Shown here: positions 1 to 11,375 of the stretch, in pieces | Layout: every line of letters begins with the position of its first letter | Numbering within the stretch: the first letter of the stretch is position 1 | Assembly (NCBI GenBank): GCA_023678885.1 | Contig: CM042970.1 | Coordinates: 6,054,355 to 6,118,354 of the forward strand | Direction of reading: 5' to 3' | From: Pogostemon cablin | Taxonomy: Eukaryota; Streptophyta; Magnoliopsida; Lamiales; Lamiaceae | DNA length: 64,000 nucleotides | Notes under the pieces: generated by a model | What the model saw: the letters and a program-made list of their open reading frames with translations, nothing else | The model's database searches: none | Told to the model about the DNA's origin: nothing | Position numbers and translations under genes: made by a program

Positions 1-2
1 GA

Positions 3-161
3 CGGACGTGGGGGTACTTGAGAACCTGGTTGAAGACGGAGGGCAGCCCCATTGTCGCAGCTGTGAGCAAAGCAGTGAAGAGCTTAACGGAGCTAGCCCC
101 AGAGCAAGAAAAGGGTCAAACTCTTGAAAGCAGCTCCAATGGAGATTTATCGCAATTGTGA
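3..161 (+). CDS. 3' end of an unrecognised protein-coding gene (partial)
   Basis: The third forward frame is open from the window edge to a TGA at 159-161 and gives 52 residues. The composition looks like real protein: it begins RTWGYLRTWLKTEG, continues through an Ala/Val/Lys-rich helix-like stretch and ends in a polar Glu/Gln/Ser-rich tail. The other two forward frames stop earlier. The segment is clearly richer in GC than the DNA after it, which turns AT-rich at once, as expected for a last exon followed by a 3' UTR. I do not recognise the family. The exon start lies outside the window or cannot be placed. Confidence 0.55.
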   Translation, partial: RTWGYLRTWLKTEGSPIVAAVSKAVKSLTELAPEQEKGQTLESSSNGDLSQL

Positions 162-619
162 TTTTTTCACACTCAATTATTAATGGTGAAGCTCGAGATT
201 ACTATTAAAATATGATACTATTATGGATTTGACGGAGATTTTGGGCTTGCCAAACCACTGACAACTGAATAATTTAAAAATACTTTATATATATATACTA
301 CTTATTTTTAAAAGTTCAGGGGACCAGTACCAATAGGTCCGCCACTGCCGACGTGTCTTTATTACCAACTGCGAGTGTGAGCAGCCGCTCACTCCGCTTC
401 TACTCTGGCAATTTGCCAGACACATGGTCCCTTATTTTTTATTACGCGCCAGCTGCTGGTTTTTCGTTTGTGCTTATTTTAAGGTTTTTAAGATTAAAAA
501 AAAAAAAAAAAAAAGAGGTTGTTGCTCGTGTTTCCGAAATCCGAATACATAAGACATTGGTTAAAATATTAGAGAAGTATTAATGCTTGATTAAGAAAAA
601 AAAATCTTCGAAAAATTAA
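162..619. other. 3' UTR and intergenic DNA
   Basis: AT-rich sequence after the left-edge gene, with a poly-A run near 497-515. The short open frame at 353-583 has no recognisable protein features and ends in low-complexity lysines. Confidence 0.4.
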
Positions 620-840
620 TACTCCTCCTTCCTACTCAAATAACATCATTTTATTATATTGGGCGTCTCATCTAAATTGTATTATTTTTCTCTTTTAGTA
701 AAAATGGTCCACCAATAGCCCACTATTATTCATCACATTTCTCTAATACACCTATTCACTTTACATTACATAAAATAATAATACTCCTTAATCTACGTGC
801 AAAAAATAAATGGTGCATTTTGACAGGGACGGAGGCAGTA
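620..840. mobile_element. Stowaway-like MITE
   Basis: Starts TACTCCTCCTTCC and ends GGGACGGAGGCAGTA, which pair as imperfect terminal inverted repeats of the CTCCCTCCGTCCC type. The interior holds the subterminal motif AATACTCCTTAATCTACGTG shared by many other copies in the window. Confidence 0.65.
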
Positions 841-896
841 CTTATGTTTGTCTTGGATTCATGTTGGTTTTAAAACAATTAAATTAAATAGTGATA

Positions 897-1168
897 TACT
901 CATTCTGTCCCAAAATTCATCTTCACGTCTACTATGAAGTTAAAAAAAAAATTTACTTTTTGACTTATTTTTTAATAGTATAGAATTTTTGGATAATAAA
1001 TAAATAATAAAGTATGTTATGTGTGTTAAAAAAATGATGACAAATTTGAAATTATATTATATTAGAGAGATATTAGTTAGTAATTTTTTCCTTATATGAA
1101 AATGTGAAGTTGAATTTGAGACAAATTAAAATGGAATGTGTGAAGTTCGAGTGGGGACGAAGAGAGTA
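897..1168. mobile_element. Stowaway-like MITE
   Basis: Ends TACTCATTCTGTCCC and GGGGACGAAGAGAGTA are inverted repeats. The inverted similarity continues inward (TTCATCTTCAC against GTGAAGTTCGA). Confidence 0.6.
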
Positions 1169-2250
1169 CTACGTTTATTTTGAGTTTTTTTACAATAAGT
1201 TTTAACTTCATACTATTAAATCAATGTATTAGATTTGTGTGATAATATTTACCAAATGAGTATTAATTAATGCAAGAAATGGGAAAACAGAGAAGAGAGA
1301 ATATAAAAGAAAGATTATTAACTGTGTAAAGAGAATATATATAAAATTTGAGTTAATTTGGGATTAATAGAATTTTATAGATATGTACTTAAATGTGGTT
1401 TTAAAAATCAAAATTTTAATTTTAAAATTCGAAAACAAACTTAGCTATAAGGTTTTAAATTTTATTTTATGTTAAAGAAGTACTTACTACACAATATTCA
1501 CATACTTAGATTTGTGGGCCCTTTTTACCTGTATAATATAAAATAAAATATTTTGGATAATTTAATAAAATAAATTGAATAAGATTACTGATTTTGGTTA
1601 GTTAAATGTAAGAAATATATGACAATTTCATAATGTTGTGATGCTTTGAGAATATTATTTTGTACAGTATGAAGATGTGTGGAATGAATGAAAAAGAAAA
1701 AAATTAAACTGGAATGAAGAGAATATTTTTAACTGAAAATATGATTAGTCTTTTTTTTTATAACCAGTTGGAAAAGTTAAAAGTTATTTATTTATTTATA
1801 TTATTAAAATAATTACATACTTTACATAGAGATGCCAAAATTTCATTTTTATTTAAAGATAAGTAAAGAAATGCAGAAAGAGATGGGTGAATAGAGAAAA
1901 TGACAAAGAAGAGTCAAATGGAGTAATTAATAATGAGGGGAAGACTAATCTTTCTAAGTGTTACTAAAAAGTTGGGTTGCAATTGCTAATGACCATTTTG
2001 CATTACTCTAATTTGCTATTTTTGCTTATTCTCCACTATAATCTTTTAAGTGGTTCCAAGTTGGATTTCTTTGTGTGATTTATGACGGATATGCACTCAG
2101 CTAGAAAATTGTTTAATGGTGGAGTATTTGTTTTAGATTATTTTAATTCTCACAATAAAATCATTTCACTTTTCCTTTTACTTTTCATTAAAAATATTTT
2201 TTAACAATCAGATATTATATTTATTAAAATAGTACTCCTTTTTATTGATT
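1169..2250. other. AT-rich intergenic DNA, nothing recognised
   Basis: No coding frame, RNA gene or complete repeat could be identified. Confidence 0.4.
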
Positions 2251-2387
2251 GAGTGAGACTCATGTGTATCCGAGCGCACGGAGCACATTTCGTGCGCTTT
2301 TGTAATTTTCCGTCCCTTTACAATTTAAACTCCTAACAATACATACGTTTAACTAGAATATAGAGGGGGAGCGCAAAAACTTTTGCC
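2251..2387 (-). mobile_element. Mutator-like MITE, family A, copy 1
   Basis: Reverse-oriented copy of the repeat also found at 2928-3105 and 6155-6326. It runs from GAGTGAGACTC to TTTTTGCGCTCC (reverse strand) and carries the family's internal TATGTATTGTTAGG motif. The 9-bp flanks TTATTGATT (2242-2250) and TTATTCATT (2388-2396) match at 8 of 9 positions, as for an aged target duplication. A 9-bp duplication is the Mutator superfamily hallmark; there is no coding capacity. Confidence 0.65.
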
Positions 2388-2927
2388 TTATTCATTTCAT
2401 TAAACCCATTTCATAAAACGATCCTATTAAAATATGAATGGATGATTATTAAAGTTTTATGTTTATGTATATTGTTCACTTTTGGAATCACCTTTTACTG
2501 TCTTATAAAAATACTTTATACTTTACTTATACTAAAACGTGAATGGATGATTGTTAAAGGTATGATGCATTTTGTACAATCTTAAGACCCATCTAAAATT
2601 TTTTGAAAATATTGAATATTCTAATAAAATACTACCTTAAAAGAATTTGTTATTTATTAAAGAGAAATAATTTAAGATGTTACCAAATTACATTTCGTTA
2701 ACAATAAAATTACAGTATTATACATTATAATACATTCTACTATTTCATTATTTTTGTTACGCGTATTAACTAAATAATATGCTTGCGCAATATAAAATTT
2801 TCAATCTTTTCTTTTATGATTTATATTTTTCGTATAAAAGATATTTACACAAGCATATAATATCAAAATTTAACGGGAGAAAAAACTGTTGTTTGGTAAA
2901 TTCAAGTACGATTGTGCATTCAATATT

Positions 2928-3105
2928 GACAAAAGCTCTTGCGCTCCCGGGGACACGGTCATTGTCCCCATGTGAACACACTCTTCCCCTCCTTATTCTA
3001 TTTAAACATATGTATTGTTAGGGAGTTTAAATTGTAAAGGGACACAAAAATTGCAAAGAAGCATGAATCTAAATTCTTGTGCCCGAACGCACAATAGACT
3101 CACTC
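2928..3105 (+). mobile_element. Mutator-like MITE, family A, copy 2
   Basis: 178-bp element from GACAAAAGCTCTTGCGCTCC to GACTCACTC, flanked by exact 9-bp repeats TTCAATATT (2919-2927 and 3106-3114). The interior matches copies 1 and 3, including AACATATGTATTGTTAGG. Non-coding. Confidence 0.75.
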
Positions 3106-3461
3106 TTCAATATTTCAATCTTAATGGGTTGAATAAACATATTTTTGGGAACAAACATCTGATAGCTAGTTGACTTGAGAACCCACGTGATTCACGTGAG
3201 TTGGAATATTTAGGCAAAAAAAGAACCAATATTTTTTTAAGTAATTATTTAAGTAAATTATAATCAAACGAAAATGTTATAGAATCAATACTAGAGCACT
3301 TAATTATTATTAAATGTAATAAATAATACTTATATACTTTCAGATTATCATAAAGGTGGGTTCCAAGTGTGACATGATTCTCGAGTCTGTCTATAACTTT
3401 GGATCAAATAACTTTTTTTTCCTTAAATTATATTGAGTCACTTAATATTTATATTTAGAAT

Positions 3462-3656
3462 AGACAAGTCTATCGTGAGATGTAAATTATGTGATGTGTT
3501 AAAGTATGTTTATAGTTAAAATATGATTAATGGTTGTTAAAATATGTTGTTATAATATAATTCATTATTAACATACTTTAATTATAAATAAACGTATTTT
3601 ATCTATACAATAAACATACTTTAATGATGAATTGACTCATCTCACAACCCGTCTCA
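3462..3656. repeat. GTGAGACGGGTT-type inverted-repeat MITE (degenerate)
   Basis: Begins near CGTGAGATGTAAATTATG and ends near CTCATCTCACAACCCGTCTC. The interior has mirrored AAAGTATGTTTATAGTTAAA and TTAATTATAAATAAACGTA segments. It resembles the clearer copy at 20108-20206. Confidence 0.4.
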
Positions 3657-4025
3657 AAAATATAAATCATGTATTATCGGGTTATCAAATTAATGGATCA
3701 AATCAAATGTAACCTACGTCGTACTGAAAATTTAGTACTCCTTCAGTACGTGAATATAACTTTAATATTCCACATTATTTAAATACTGATCAAATTCATA
3801 GTAGTCACTATTCATTAAGTACAATTTTAAATAGCAACCTCTTTTATATATAATTTTTACTAGTCACTATTTGGTGAACTCCCCAAATTACCCTCATAAC
3901 TGTCAGATAAAGTACGACAATAATGGGGGTATGATTATGTCAGTGTTGACTGCATTAAATCGGGTGGGTGGAACCACATTTAAAATTATAGGAAATATTT
4001 TTTACAAAAAAAATTTAAAAAAAAA

Positions 4026-4640
4026 TTGAAAAAATATTTCTTCTATTCGGCCAACACTAATTGTTCTATTCGGGCAACACTTTTTTTCCAAAAAAATTTA
4101 AAAAATTTGAAAAAAATATTTCTTTTATTCGGCCAACAATTTTGTTCTATTCGGCCAACACTTTTTTTTCAAAAAAAATTAAAAAAAATTCGAAAAAAAT
4201 ATTTCTTTTATTCGGCCTATTCGGCTAACAATTTTATTCTATTCGGTCAACATTATTTGTTCTATTCGGCCAACACTTTTTTTCTCAAAAAAATTAAAAA
4301 AAAAATTGAAAAAATATTTCTTCTATTCGGCCTATTCGGCCAACAATTTTGTTCTATTTGGCCAACATTATTTATTCTATTCGGCCAACACTTTTTTCCA
4401 GAAAAAAAATTTTAAAAAAAACTCAAAAAAATTTTCTTCTATTCGGCCAACAATTTTGTTCTATTCGGCTAACACAACACTATTTGTTCTATTCGGCCAA
4501 CACTTTTTTTTCTAGAAAAAATTAAAAAAAATTGAAAAAAATATTTCTTCTATTCGGCCTATTCGGCCAACAATTTTGTCTATTCGGCCAACACTTTTTA
4601 TTCTATTCGGCCAACACTTTTTTTTCCAGAAAAAATTAAA
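4026..4640 (+). repeat. Tandem array with TTCTATTCGGCCAACA core
   Basis: About six imperfect units of roughly 85-115 bp. Each consists of one to three copies of TTCTATTCGGCCAACA followed by an A-rich segment of the type CCAAAAAAAATTAAAAAAAATTGAAAAAAATATTTC. Cores begin near 4039, 4121, 4207, 4320, 4437 and 4545. The open frames across the array only translate the repeat (recurring FYSAN) and are not genes. The array sits inside a larger repeat: flanks near 3790-3870 and 4845-4930 share AGTCACTATT/AGTGACTA words in opposite orientation. A related block is at 44985-45250. Confidence 0.75.
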
Positions 4641-5029
4641 AAAAAATCATACGAATAAAATTAATGCATCTTTTTGTATTTTAATAAAAAAATATATTCA
4701 TGAGGCATATAAAAATAAAAAATTAATGTATTCAATAGACTGTAAAATAAATTATTGTGCTTTTGTACTTTTTAGTCAAAAAGAGAACTCAAACATGTGA
4801 TTAGTGGGTCCCTTTCAAGGACATTTTGGTTTGTTCCATTAAAAGTGACTAGAATAAATTGTTTTTAAGACTTGTGGCTACTAAAAATTACTTTTAACTA
4901 AGAGTGACTACTTTTTACCATTATCACTATTTAAATAATATACTTTTTTTTAATTAATTTGGTTGATTTTGAGGGTAATATGTAATTTTAGATAAGTAGT
5001 ATTATACCTTATATTGTGTTTAAAAAAAA
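4641..5029. other. Right flank of the TTCGGCC repeat
   Basis: AT-rich DNA holding the outer part of the element, ending with GACTACTTTTTACCATTATCACTATTTAA near 4901-4933. A similar GCCATTATCACTTTATTTAA occurs at 45256-45275. Confidence 0.4.
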
Positions 5030-5289
5030 TATTTCCTCCGTCCCCTTGATGCGTATTCATTTTATTATTTTAATTCGTTTCATTGCAAAGTATCTATTTT
5101 CTTTTTACGTTGATGTAACCACAAGAAAATATTATTATACTCACTCACTACATATGACCCGTACACTCTACACTAATACACTATATATTAAAATGTTATT
5201 TCTCTCACTTCATTACATATTAAATTTTAAATTTTTTTAATCCACGTACAAAAAGTAAACGGTTACGTTTCGAGGGGATAGAGAGAGTA
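5030..5289. mobile_element. Stowaway-like MITE
   Basis: TTTCCTCCGTCCCCTTGATG at the left and GAGGGGATAGAGAGAGTA at the right form the inverted termini. The interior has the family word TTAATCCACGTACAAAAAGTAAA. Confidence 0.6.
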
Positions 5290-5559
5290 TAACAATTTTG
5301 AAATTAAAATATATTTTTGAAATTTGAAATTAAAATGATACTTTAGGGTGAATTTTTTGTGAAACAAGCCATCGAGGAAATAGTGAACTTAATTTGAAGG
5401 AGTCTAAAAAAAATTAGAATACAATTGTGATCACAATTTTTTAATTTAATTCAATGAATGTTATTTAATTTAATTTAATTGTAAATTAAATTTTAGTCCA
5501 CCTAAATAAAACTTTAAATTTTCACTTAAAAGAAAAAGTAGTATTTTTGAGTAACAAAA

Positions 5560-5912
5560 TTTACCAACGGAATTCAATCCGTTGGTAATTACCAATGGAT
5601 TAGCAACAAAAAAATGATATTTTTATTTTAGCAACGGAACGCCAACGAATTTATTCTCTATTTTACCAACGGAATTCAATCCGTTGGTAATTACAACGAA
5701 TTATCAGGAGAATCATTATATAAATTACCAATTGAATTATTAGCAACGAATTACCAACTGAATTATTTACCAACTGAATTGATTTTTTGTTGCTAAAAAT
5801 TTAGCAACCACCACTTACCAACAAAATTTTACTAACGGATTCTGTTGCTAAACCAATTTAATAATGAAATTAAGGTTTTTACCAAGGGAACAATTTTTTT
5901 TAGTGTTTAGGG
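5560..5912. repeat. CCGTTGGTAA-rich repeat, possibly CACTA-derived
   Basis: Contains two near-copies of the palindrome ACCAACGGAATTCAATCCGT (near 5563 and 5663) and many ACCAACTGAATT / TAGCAACGAATT words, a subterminal-repeat pattern. It ends in TTTTTTTTAGTG, like an inverted CACTA terminus. I could not find a matching left CACTA end, so the class is uncertain. Confidence 0.4.
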
Positions 5913-6154
5913 TAAATATAAAAATTAATTTAGGGAAGTGAACTCTCACTAATCATATTTATAGTTTATTTATTTAATTGAGTAACTAATTGTAATCTCC
6001 CCACGTTCTCCACTTTCTATTTATTATTTTATTATTGCATTGGATAGGTTAGGTCTATCTCCTCATTTTTAAATGGGATTTCTTAGTGAACACTTAACCT
6101 AACGTTAAATGATAAAATATTATGTGAATTTGGATATATGTGCATTTAATATTA

Positions 6155-6326
6155 GGCAACCTGTGCCCGGAGACATGGGGACACGGTCCGTGTCACCATG
6201 TGAACACAACTCTTTCCCTCCCTATTCTATTTAAACATATGTATTGCTAGGAAGTTTAAATTATAAAGGGGCACAGAAATTGTAAAGGAGTACGAATCTA
6301 AATTCGTGTGCCAGGGAAACTCACTC
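6155..6326 (+). mobile_element. Mutator-like MITE, family A, copy 3
   Basis: 172 bp from GGCAACCTGTGCCCGGAGAC to GAAACTCACTC, flanked by exact 9-bp duplications TTAATATTA (6146-6154 and 6327-6335). Very similar to copy 2 throughout. Confidence 0.75.
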
Positions 6327-6605
6327 TTAATATTATGGGTATGTGTCCGTTGTGTAATTAAATGGTATATCTATTATTTTAATATTATGATTTAGATTTC
6401 TTTTATTCATAAAAGAGTTGAACTTATATGAATCACGTGTATGACGATATGATATTTTATTTTAAATATAATATTTTATTTTAAAAAAAAACTATAAATT
6501 TTAATTAATAAGGATATTATTATTTTTTCATTGAAAATACCAATTGAATATGAGAGTATTATGCCGTGTGTTGATAAAAAAATCTGATCAATAACTATTT
6601 AGTAG

Positions 6606-6910
6606 GAGTTAAAATTATTTTTCGTTCCATAACAATATAATTTTTTTTCTATCCCAAAAAAATTTAATTTCAAATTTATCTCATAACTCTTGACATTGGT
6701 CAATTTGGTCTCAAAATCTCCGAAAATTAAAATTTTCACCGGATTTTGCTCCTGCATCTCACATGATCCCTCAATTTGGGCTTTCCGACGATTTGGGACC
6801 AAAATCGGCCAATGTTGGGAGTTACGTGACTAAATTTAAAATGAACTTTTTTAGGATATAATCAAAAATACCTATTGTTATGGGACCAAAAGTGAATTTG
6901 ATAATTTTAC
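6606..6910 (+). mobile_element. Foldback-type MITE, copy 1
   Basis: Starts GAGTTAAAATTATTTTTCGT and ends with a roughly inverted ATTGTTATGGGACCAAAAGTGAATTT. The interior has mirrored TTTGGTCTCAAAATCTCCG / GATTTGGGACCAAAATCGGCC. The same family lies in opposite orientation at 7849-8162. Confidence 0.6.
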
Positions 6911-7121
6911 ATTTACTTATCTATTTTCATGAATCAAGCTCAAGATTTTAATTTTATTGAACATAAAAACATATTCAAACTTGTTTATTAATTAATTAAT
7001 TAATTTATTATTATTATTATTATTTTATTGAAATTTTCTAAAAAAATAACTTTATGAAGATGTTATTAATTCAATTTTCTCATAATCATTTAACACTTAG
7101 TATATTATATTTTACAATTGT

Positions 7122-7375
7122 GTTAATTGCAAGAAAAACCACGAGCTTTACTCCTATTACAAATTAATCCACAATTTTGAAAAATTATAAATTAATCTCC
7201 ACCTTTAAGCATTGTTGTAAAACACACCCAATTTGTGACTAAAAGTTGGGTTTTTTTTTAAAAAAAAATTGATGCCTTTTACAACAATGCTTAAATGTGT
7301 GATTAATTTGCAATTTTTCAATGGTAAGAGTAATTTGTAATATGAGTAAAGTTCGTGATTTTTTTTTCAATTAAC
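7122..7375. mobile_element. Foldback MITE with ~100-bp inverted repeats
   Basis: Left arm from GTTAATTGCAAGAAAAACCA to TTTAAGCATTGTTGTAAAA. The right arm is its inverted copy, from TTTTACAACAATGCTTAAA to TTTTTCAATTAAC. The arms match over about 100 bp and enclose a short loop near 7220-7270. Non-coding. Confidence 0.7.
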
Positions 7376-7848
7376 CATTTACAATTTATTAATACTAACA
7401 AAATTACATTTACTACTGCTTTTATGTTCAACAAAGTTGAAAAATTTGAAAAATATATATTTTTTTTATTTTTCAATATCATGTTAAATTGTTTCGAGAA
7501 TGAAAGAGTTTAAAATTAAATATCACTTTTTTTTAGCAATTAGGGTGTGTGTATATATACTTCACACTCTCTCATCCCGTTTCAATCTTTACTTTTATTT
7601 TTTGCCCGTAAATTAAGAAATATAGTATTTTAATGTGTAGTAGGTTGAAAGATATAATAGTTTAATGTAAAGCAGATAGTTGTATTAATGTTATGTGTGA
7701 GTTCATGGAGTTATATTAATTGTTTTGTACGAGTCCCATCAACCAAAAAAGGAAATATAAAGATTGAAATTCCATGTTCAAATTGGAAATATGTAAAGAT
7801 TGAAGTGAGATGGAGGAAACATAAAATATATTAAAAATTATCATGATA

Positions 7849-8162
7849 GAGTTAAAATCACTTTTTGTCCCATGACAATATGTATTTTTTCTATTTTTGT
7901 CCAAAAAAAGATATCATTTTCAATTTAGTCTCATAACTCCCAACATTGGCCGATTTTGGTCCCAAATCGCCAGAAAGCCCCAAATTGAGGGGTCACGTGC
8001 GACGCAAGTGCAAAATTTTCGTGAAAATTTTAATTTTCGGTGATTTTGTGACCAAAATCGGCAAATGTCGAGAGGTATGGGACTAAATTGAAAATAAGTA
8101 TTTTTTTTTGGTATAGAATAAAAAATTTCAAATGGTTATGGAACGAAAAATAATTTTAACTC
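7849..8162 (-). mobile_element. Foldback-type MITE, copy 2
   Basis: Terminal inverted repeats GAGTTAAAATCACTTTTTGT and ACGAAAAATAATTTTAACTC. The interior matches the copy at 6606-6910 on the opposite strand (GGCCGATTTTGGTCCCAAATC). No convincing target duplication. Confidence 0.65.
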
Positions 8163-8640
8163 ATTTAGTATTCTTAGATTAAATAAAATAATTGAAATTT
8201 TAAAAAATAAAAATAACTATACTCTAAAAAACTAACCAACGGTAGGTGCATCGATATACTAAATGGGCTATAGAATAATCCTAAAATTTATTCAAAATAA
8301 AGAGTTTTACACACAATTGTATTTAAGCGAGCTTAGTTTTCTTCTAAGCGTGTTAGTTAAAAGCGAGGGACTTGATGAATTACAATCAAAGAAGAAGTGA
8401 GTTTTTTTTTTTTTTTACAGAAAAATAAATTTCTATTAATTAAACGATGAATTACAATCAAAGAAGATGTGAGTTATAATATCTAATGAAACTAAAAAAT
8501 TAAGGAAATTTTCATACTCATTTTTTGTTTAAGATATTACAAATTTTATTAATTTATGCAATAATTTAAATGAATCAAACACTCTATTAATGTTTAACTA
8601 AAAGATAATTTTTTTTTTAGAAAATGAAAGATATTATTTT

Positions 8641-8760
8641 TGGCAAACACTTGAGAGTAAATCATGTGGTCCCCTCCTCTAACCATATTATCCCTATATG
8701 TATTGTTAGAGGAAATTAAAGGAGGACTACATGATTTATACTGTAAACCCAGTTCATAGG
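8641..8760. repeat. Short repeat related to the family A MITEs
   Basis: GGCAAACACTTGAGAG followed by the shared word CTATATGTATTGTTAGAGG. Boundaries and target duplication are not clear. A similar block lies near 51409-51535. Confidence 0.35.
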
Positions 8761-8771
8761 AGACTAACACA

Positions 8772-8978
8772 TACTCCCTCCGTTCGGTTCTAAGGTGTCT
8801 GTTTGCTTTTTACACGTGAATTAAGGAGTATTATTATTATATGTAAAGTGAGTAGTTGTATTAGAGGGAAGTGGTGGGTCATATTGTGTACTTTTTTACT
8901 GAATAGGGGAAATTGATACCTTTGAACCAGACGCCAAAAATAGTAAAATGGAAACCTTAGAAGCGGACGGAGGGAGTA
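8772..8978. mobile_element. Stowaway-like MITE
   Basis: Good termini TACTCCCTCCGTTCGGTTCT and AGAAGCGGACGGAGGGAGTA; 207 bp; subterminal ACGTGAATTAAGGAGTATTA. Confidence 0.75.
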
Positions 8979-9011
8979 ATTTTTTACATTAAAAAGTGGA
9001 GTATAATATTT

Positions 9012-9420
9012 GAGTTGGTCTCTTTTGTCCTTGGGTGTATAAGGTGCGTAAGGGTATAACATTTTATTCTAAAGGGTATACTACACTTTAATTAATAAAG
9101 GTATACTTTTTTCATAACATTTTATTCTAAAGGGTATACACTTTAATTAATAAGGGTATACTTTTTTTAATGAAAAGATCAGTTTAATTAGAAAAATTAA
9201 TTTTTTTAAGGAAATAAAGTGTACACGTTTTTATATTAAAGGTAAACGAATTAATACACAAATTCAATGAAAAGATCAGTTTGATTAAAAAAAATTATTT
9301 TTTCCAGGAAATAAAGAGTACATGTTCTTATATTAAAGGGTAAACTATTTAATAACTAAAAGATATACCTTCCAAAAAATACGGAATTTGGGGACATTGA
9401 TGTCCACGCAAGTTTTAACC
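9012..9420 (+). mobile_element. Mutator-like MITE, family B, copy 1
   Basis: 409 bp from GAGTTGGTCTCTTTTGTCC to CACGCAAGTTTTAACC, flanked by ATAATATTT (9003-9011) and ATAATATTC (9421-9429), 8 of 9 identical. The interior repeats TTTTATTCTAAAGGGTATAC twice. Copies at 58452-58700 and 35977-36151. Confidence 0.7.
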
Positions 9421-9429
9421 ATAATATTC

Positions 9430-10366
9430 AATAAATTGGTGCGTTTGAGTATAGACTTTGTCTTCATAAAATATTTTGTATATGCATTTTTCTAAAAAAA
9501 ATTATAGTGTGCAAAATTAAATAGTTCAGCATGAATGTATAAAGTGTGATTATACTATTTTAATTTTTCTATAGTTTGTACATCAATGTGTACGCGATCA
9601 TACACGCGCACGCACATAATGTAGAAGATGGGCCAAAAGATTAGAGTTAGTTAAAATGTAATCTATTTTTATAAAATTACTACTACAGAGAAATTATTAC
9701 TATTTTGAATGAAGGATGAGGAGGATTTGTGATCAAAGAAAAAGTTAAAAAAACTGAAAAAGTAAAAAAGTTATTTTTTATTGATTAGTTAGTATTTTGT
9801 ATTTCCTCCAACTCTTAAAATTTTTAGATTTTTTCATTTTCATTCTTATCACAAACATTTCACCTTTTAAAATAAAAATAAAAAAGTCAAAATAATAAAC
9901 TCTCCATTATTCTAAAAATCACCCTTAGCTAATATCATAATGTAAATACTCCATAGTATATATCGTCTATACATTTTCATTTTGAATATTTCATCATAAA
10001 GTTTACATTTCTCTTTAAAGTAAGTGGATCAACACAAAATAATTAATATATTTTTATTGGGTCCACACAACGCTAATAGAATTACACACGTGTACATTAA
10101 AATATTATTTATCTTATCTCATTATATATTAAAATACTATATTTTTTAATTATCATGCAAAAAACAAATGTAAAATTATGACGAAACACAGAGTTTATTT
10201 ATTGCAAAAAAAAATCATAATATCCCCAAAAGTTAGACATTTTTAATTTATGTGCAAAATCAATGGGATCCACAATAAATCTTCAATTAGCCACACACAA
10301 CGCTAACATTAATACATACTACACATTAAAATATTATATCTCTCATATCATCTACAAATTAAATAC
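9430..10366. other. AT-rich intergenic DNA
   Basis: No gene seen. Traces of MITE-like words occur near 9960-10200 but no element with clear ends. Confidence 0.4.
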
Positions 10367-10570
10367 TACTCTCTCCGTCCGCTTCTAAGGTGCCAATTTA
10401 TTTTTTGCACGTGAATTAAGGAGTATTATTATTATATATAGTGTATAGTTGTATTAGATGGAAGTAGTGAGTCATATTGTGTACTTTTTTACTAAATAGG
10501 GGAAATGAATATCTTTGAACCGACGCCAAAAATAATAAAATGGACACCTTAGAAGAGGACGAAATGAGTA
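10367..10570. mobile_element. Stowaway-like MITE
   Basis: TACTCTCTCCGTCCGCTTCT against AGAAGAGGACGAAATGAGTA; 204 bp; closely similar to the copy at 8772-8978. Confidence 0.7.
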
Positions 10571-10814
10571 TTATATATTTTGATTTACGTGCAAAAAACA
10601 AATGCAATCATTTCAAAAGGATGGAGAAGTAGAATTTTAGTTGAATATCAGTATTCTGAATATTTTAATTGACTTTTTTACAATAATTAACTAAAATATG
10701 CTATATACTTTTAAAAAAAAAAATATTACTCCATAATCTTCACCGAATGCAAAAAAAAAAAAAAAAAACTCATCATATAATAATTTCATAATAAACCAAC
10801 TCAATCCCAAAATA

Positions 10815-11085
10815 TAGTTCAAGTGATAGAGAGAAGTGTGGAAAGACATTCAAACTGAACTTGCAGCTGCATGGTTGAAATTCGAATTCTGCCTTTGACT
10901 ACTTACAAGCACAAGTTAAACAGTGAGTTTTCTTTATAAGGTACTTGAGACATTTCCTGCTCCTCCACCAATCTCAAAATTGAGTATATCATATACTCCA
11001 TTCATTCCAGGTAATAAGGGCCAGAGACCTTATGTTTAATATAAGATCTCCGATCCTCTTAGTCTTTGGGACGAAGAGAGTAATA
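10815..11085 (+). mobile_element. Possible tRNA-derived SINE
   Basis: Contains TAGTTCAAGTGATAGAGAGA, like a degenerate Pol III A box, then ATGGTTGAAATTCGAATTCT about 50 bp later, like a B box. The words AAAGACATTC and AATTCGAATCT recur in order at 26345-26430, which argues for a dispersed family. The 3' end is uncertain. Confidence 0.35.
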
Positions 11086-11370
11086 AATCATCTCTAGAAT
11101 GATAGTACGTTGTATCCTTGTAGATATTTTAAAATAAAAATATTATTATTGAAAGAATCAGTTAAAATAGAGCGTAATTGCGAAAACGTGATGATAAATT
11201 GAAAACTTCCAAAAACAGTGTCTCCTCACCCACTAGCCTTCCCTCTGGAGGTCCCCACCCCATAAAGACTCCTCTCTCATCATTCTACCAATATCCACCA
11301 CTATCTACTCTCCCTTCCTCTCGGACCCATTGAACACATTATTGTTTTTTTATTTGAGTTAATTGTAAAA
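11086..11370. other. Intergenic DNA, unrecognised
   Basis: The stretch 11205-11345 is pyrimidine-rich and less AT-rich than its surroundings, reminiscent of a 5' leader, but no coding frame follows on either strand. Confidence 0.3.
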
Positions 11371-11375
11371 AATAA

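Noticed and set aside
4026..4640. CRISPR-like regular repeats
   Set aside because: Repeats vary in length and sequence, 'spacers' are poly-A, and the DNA is plant nuclear.
4026..4800. Open frames of 69-129 residues rich in FYSAN/FGQ repeats
   Set aside because: They are translations of a tandem DNA repeat in whichever frame is open; no start context, no domains, and neighbouring frames show the same pattern.
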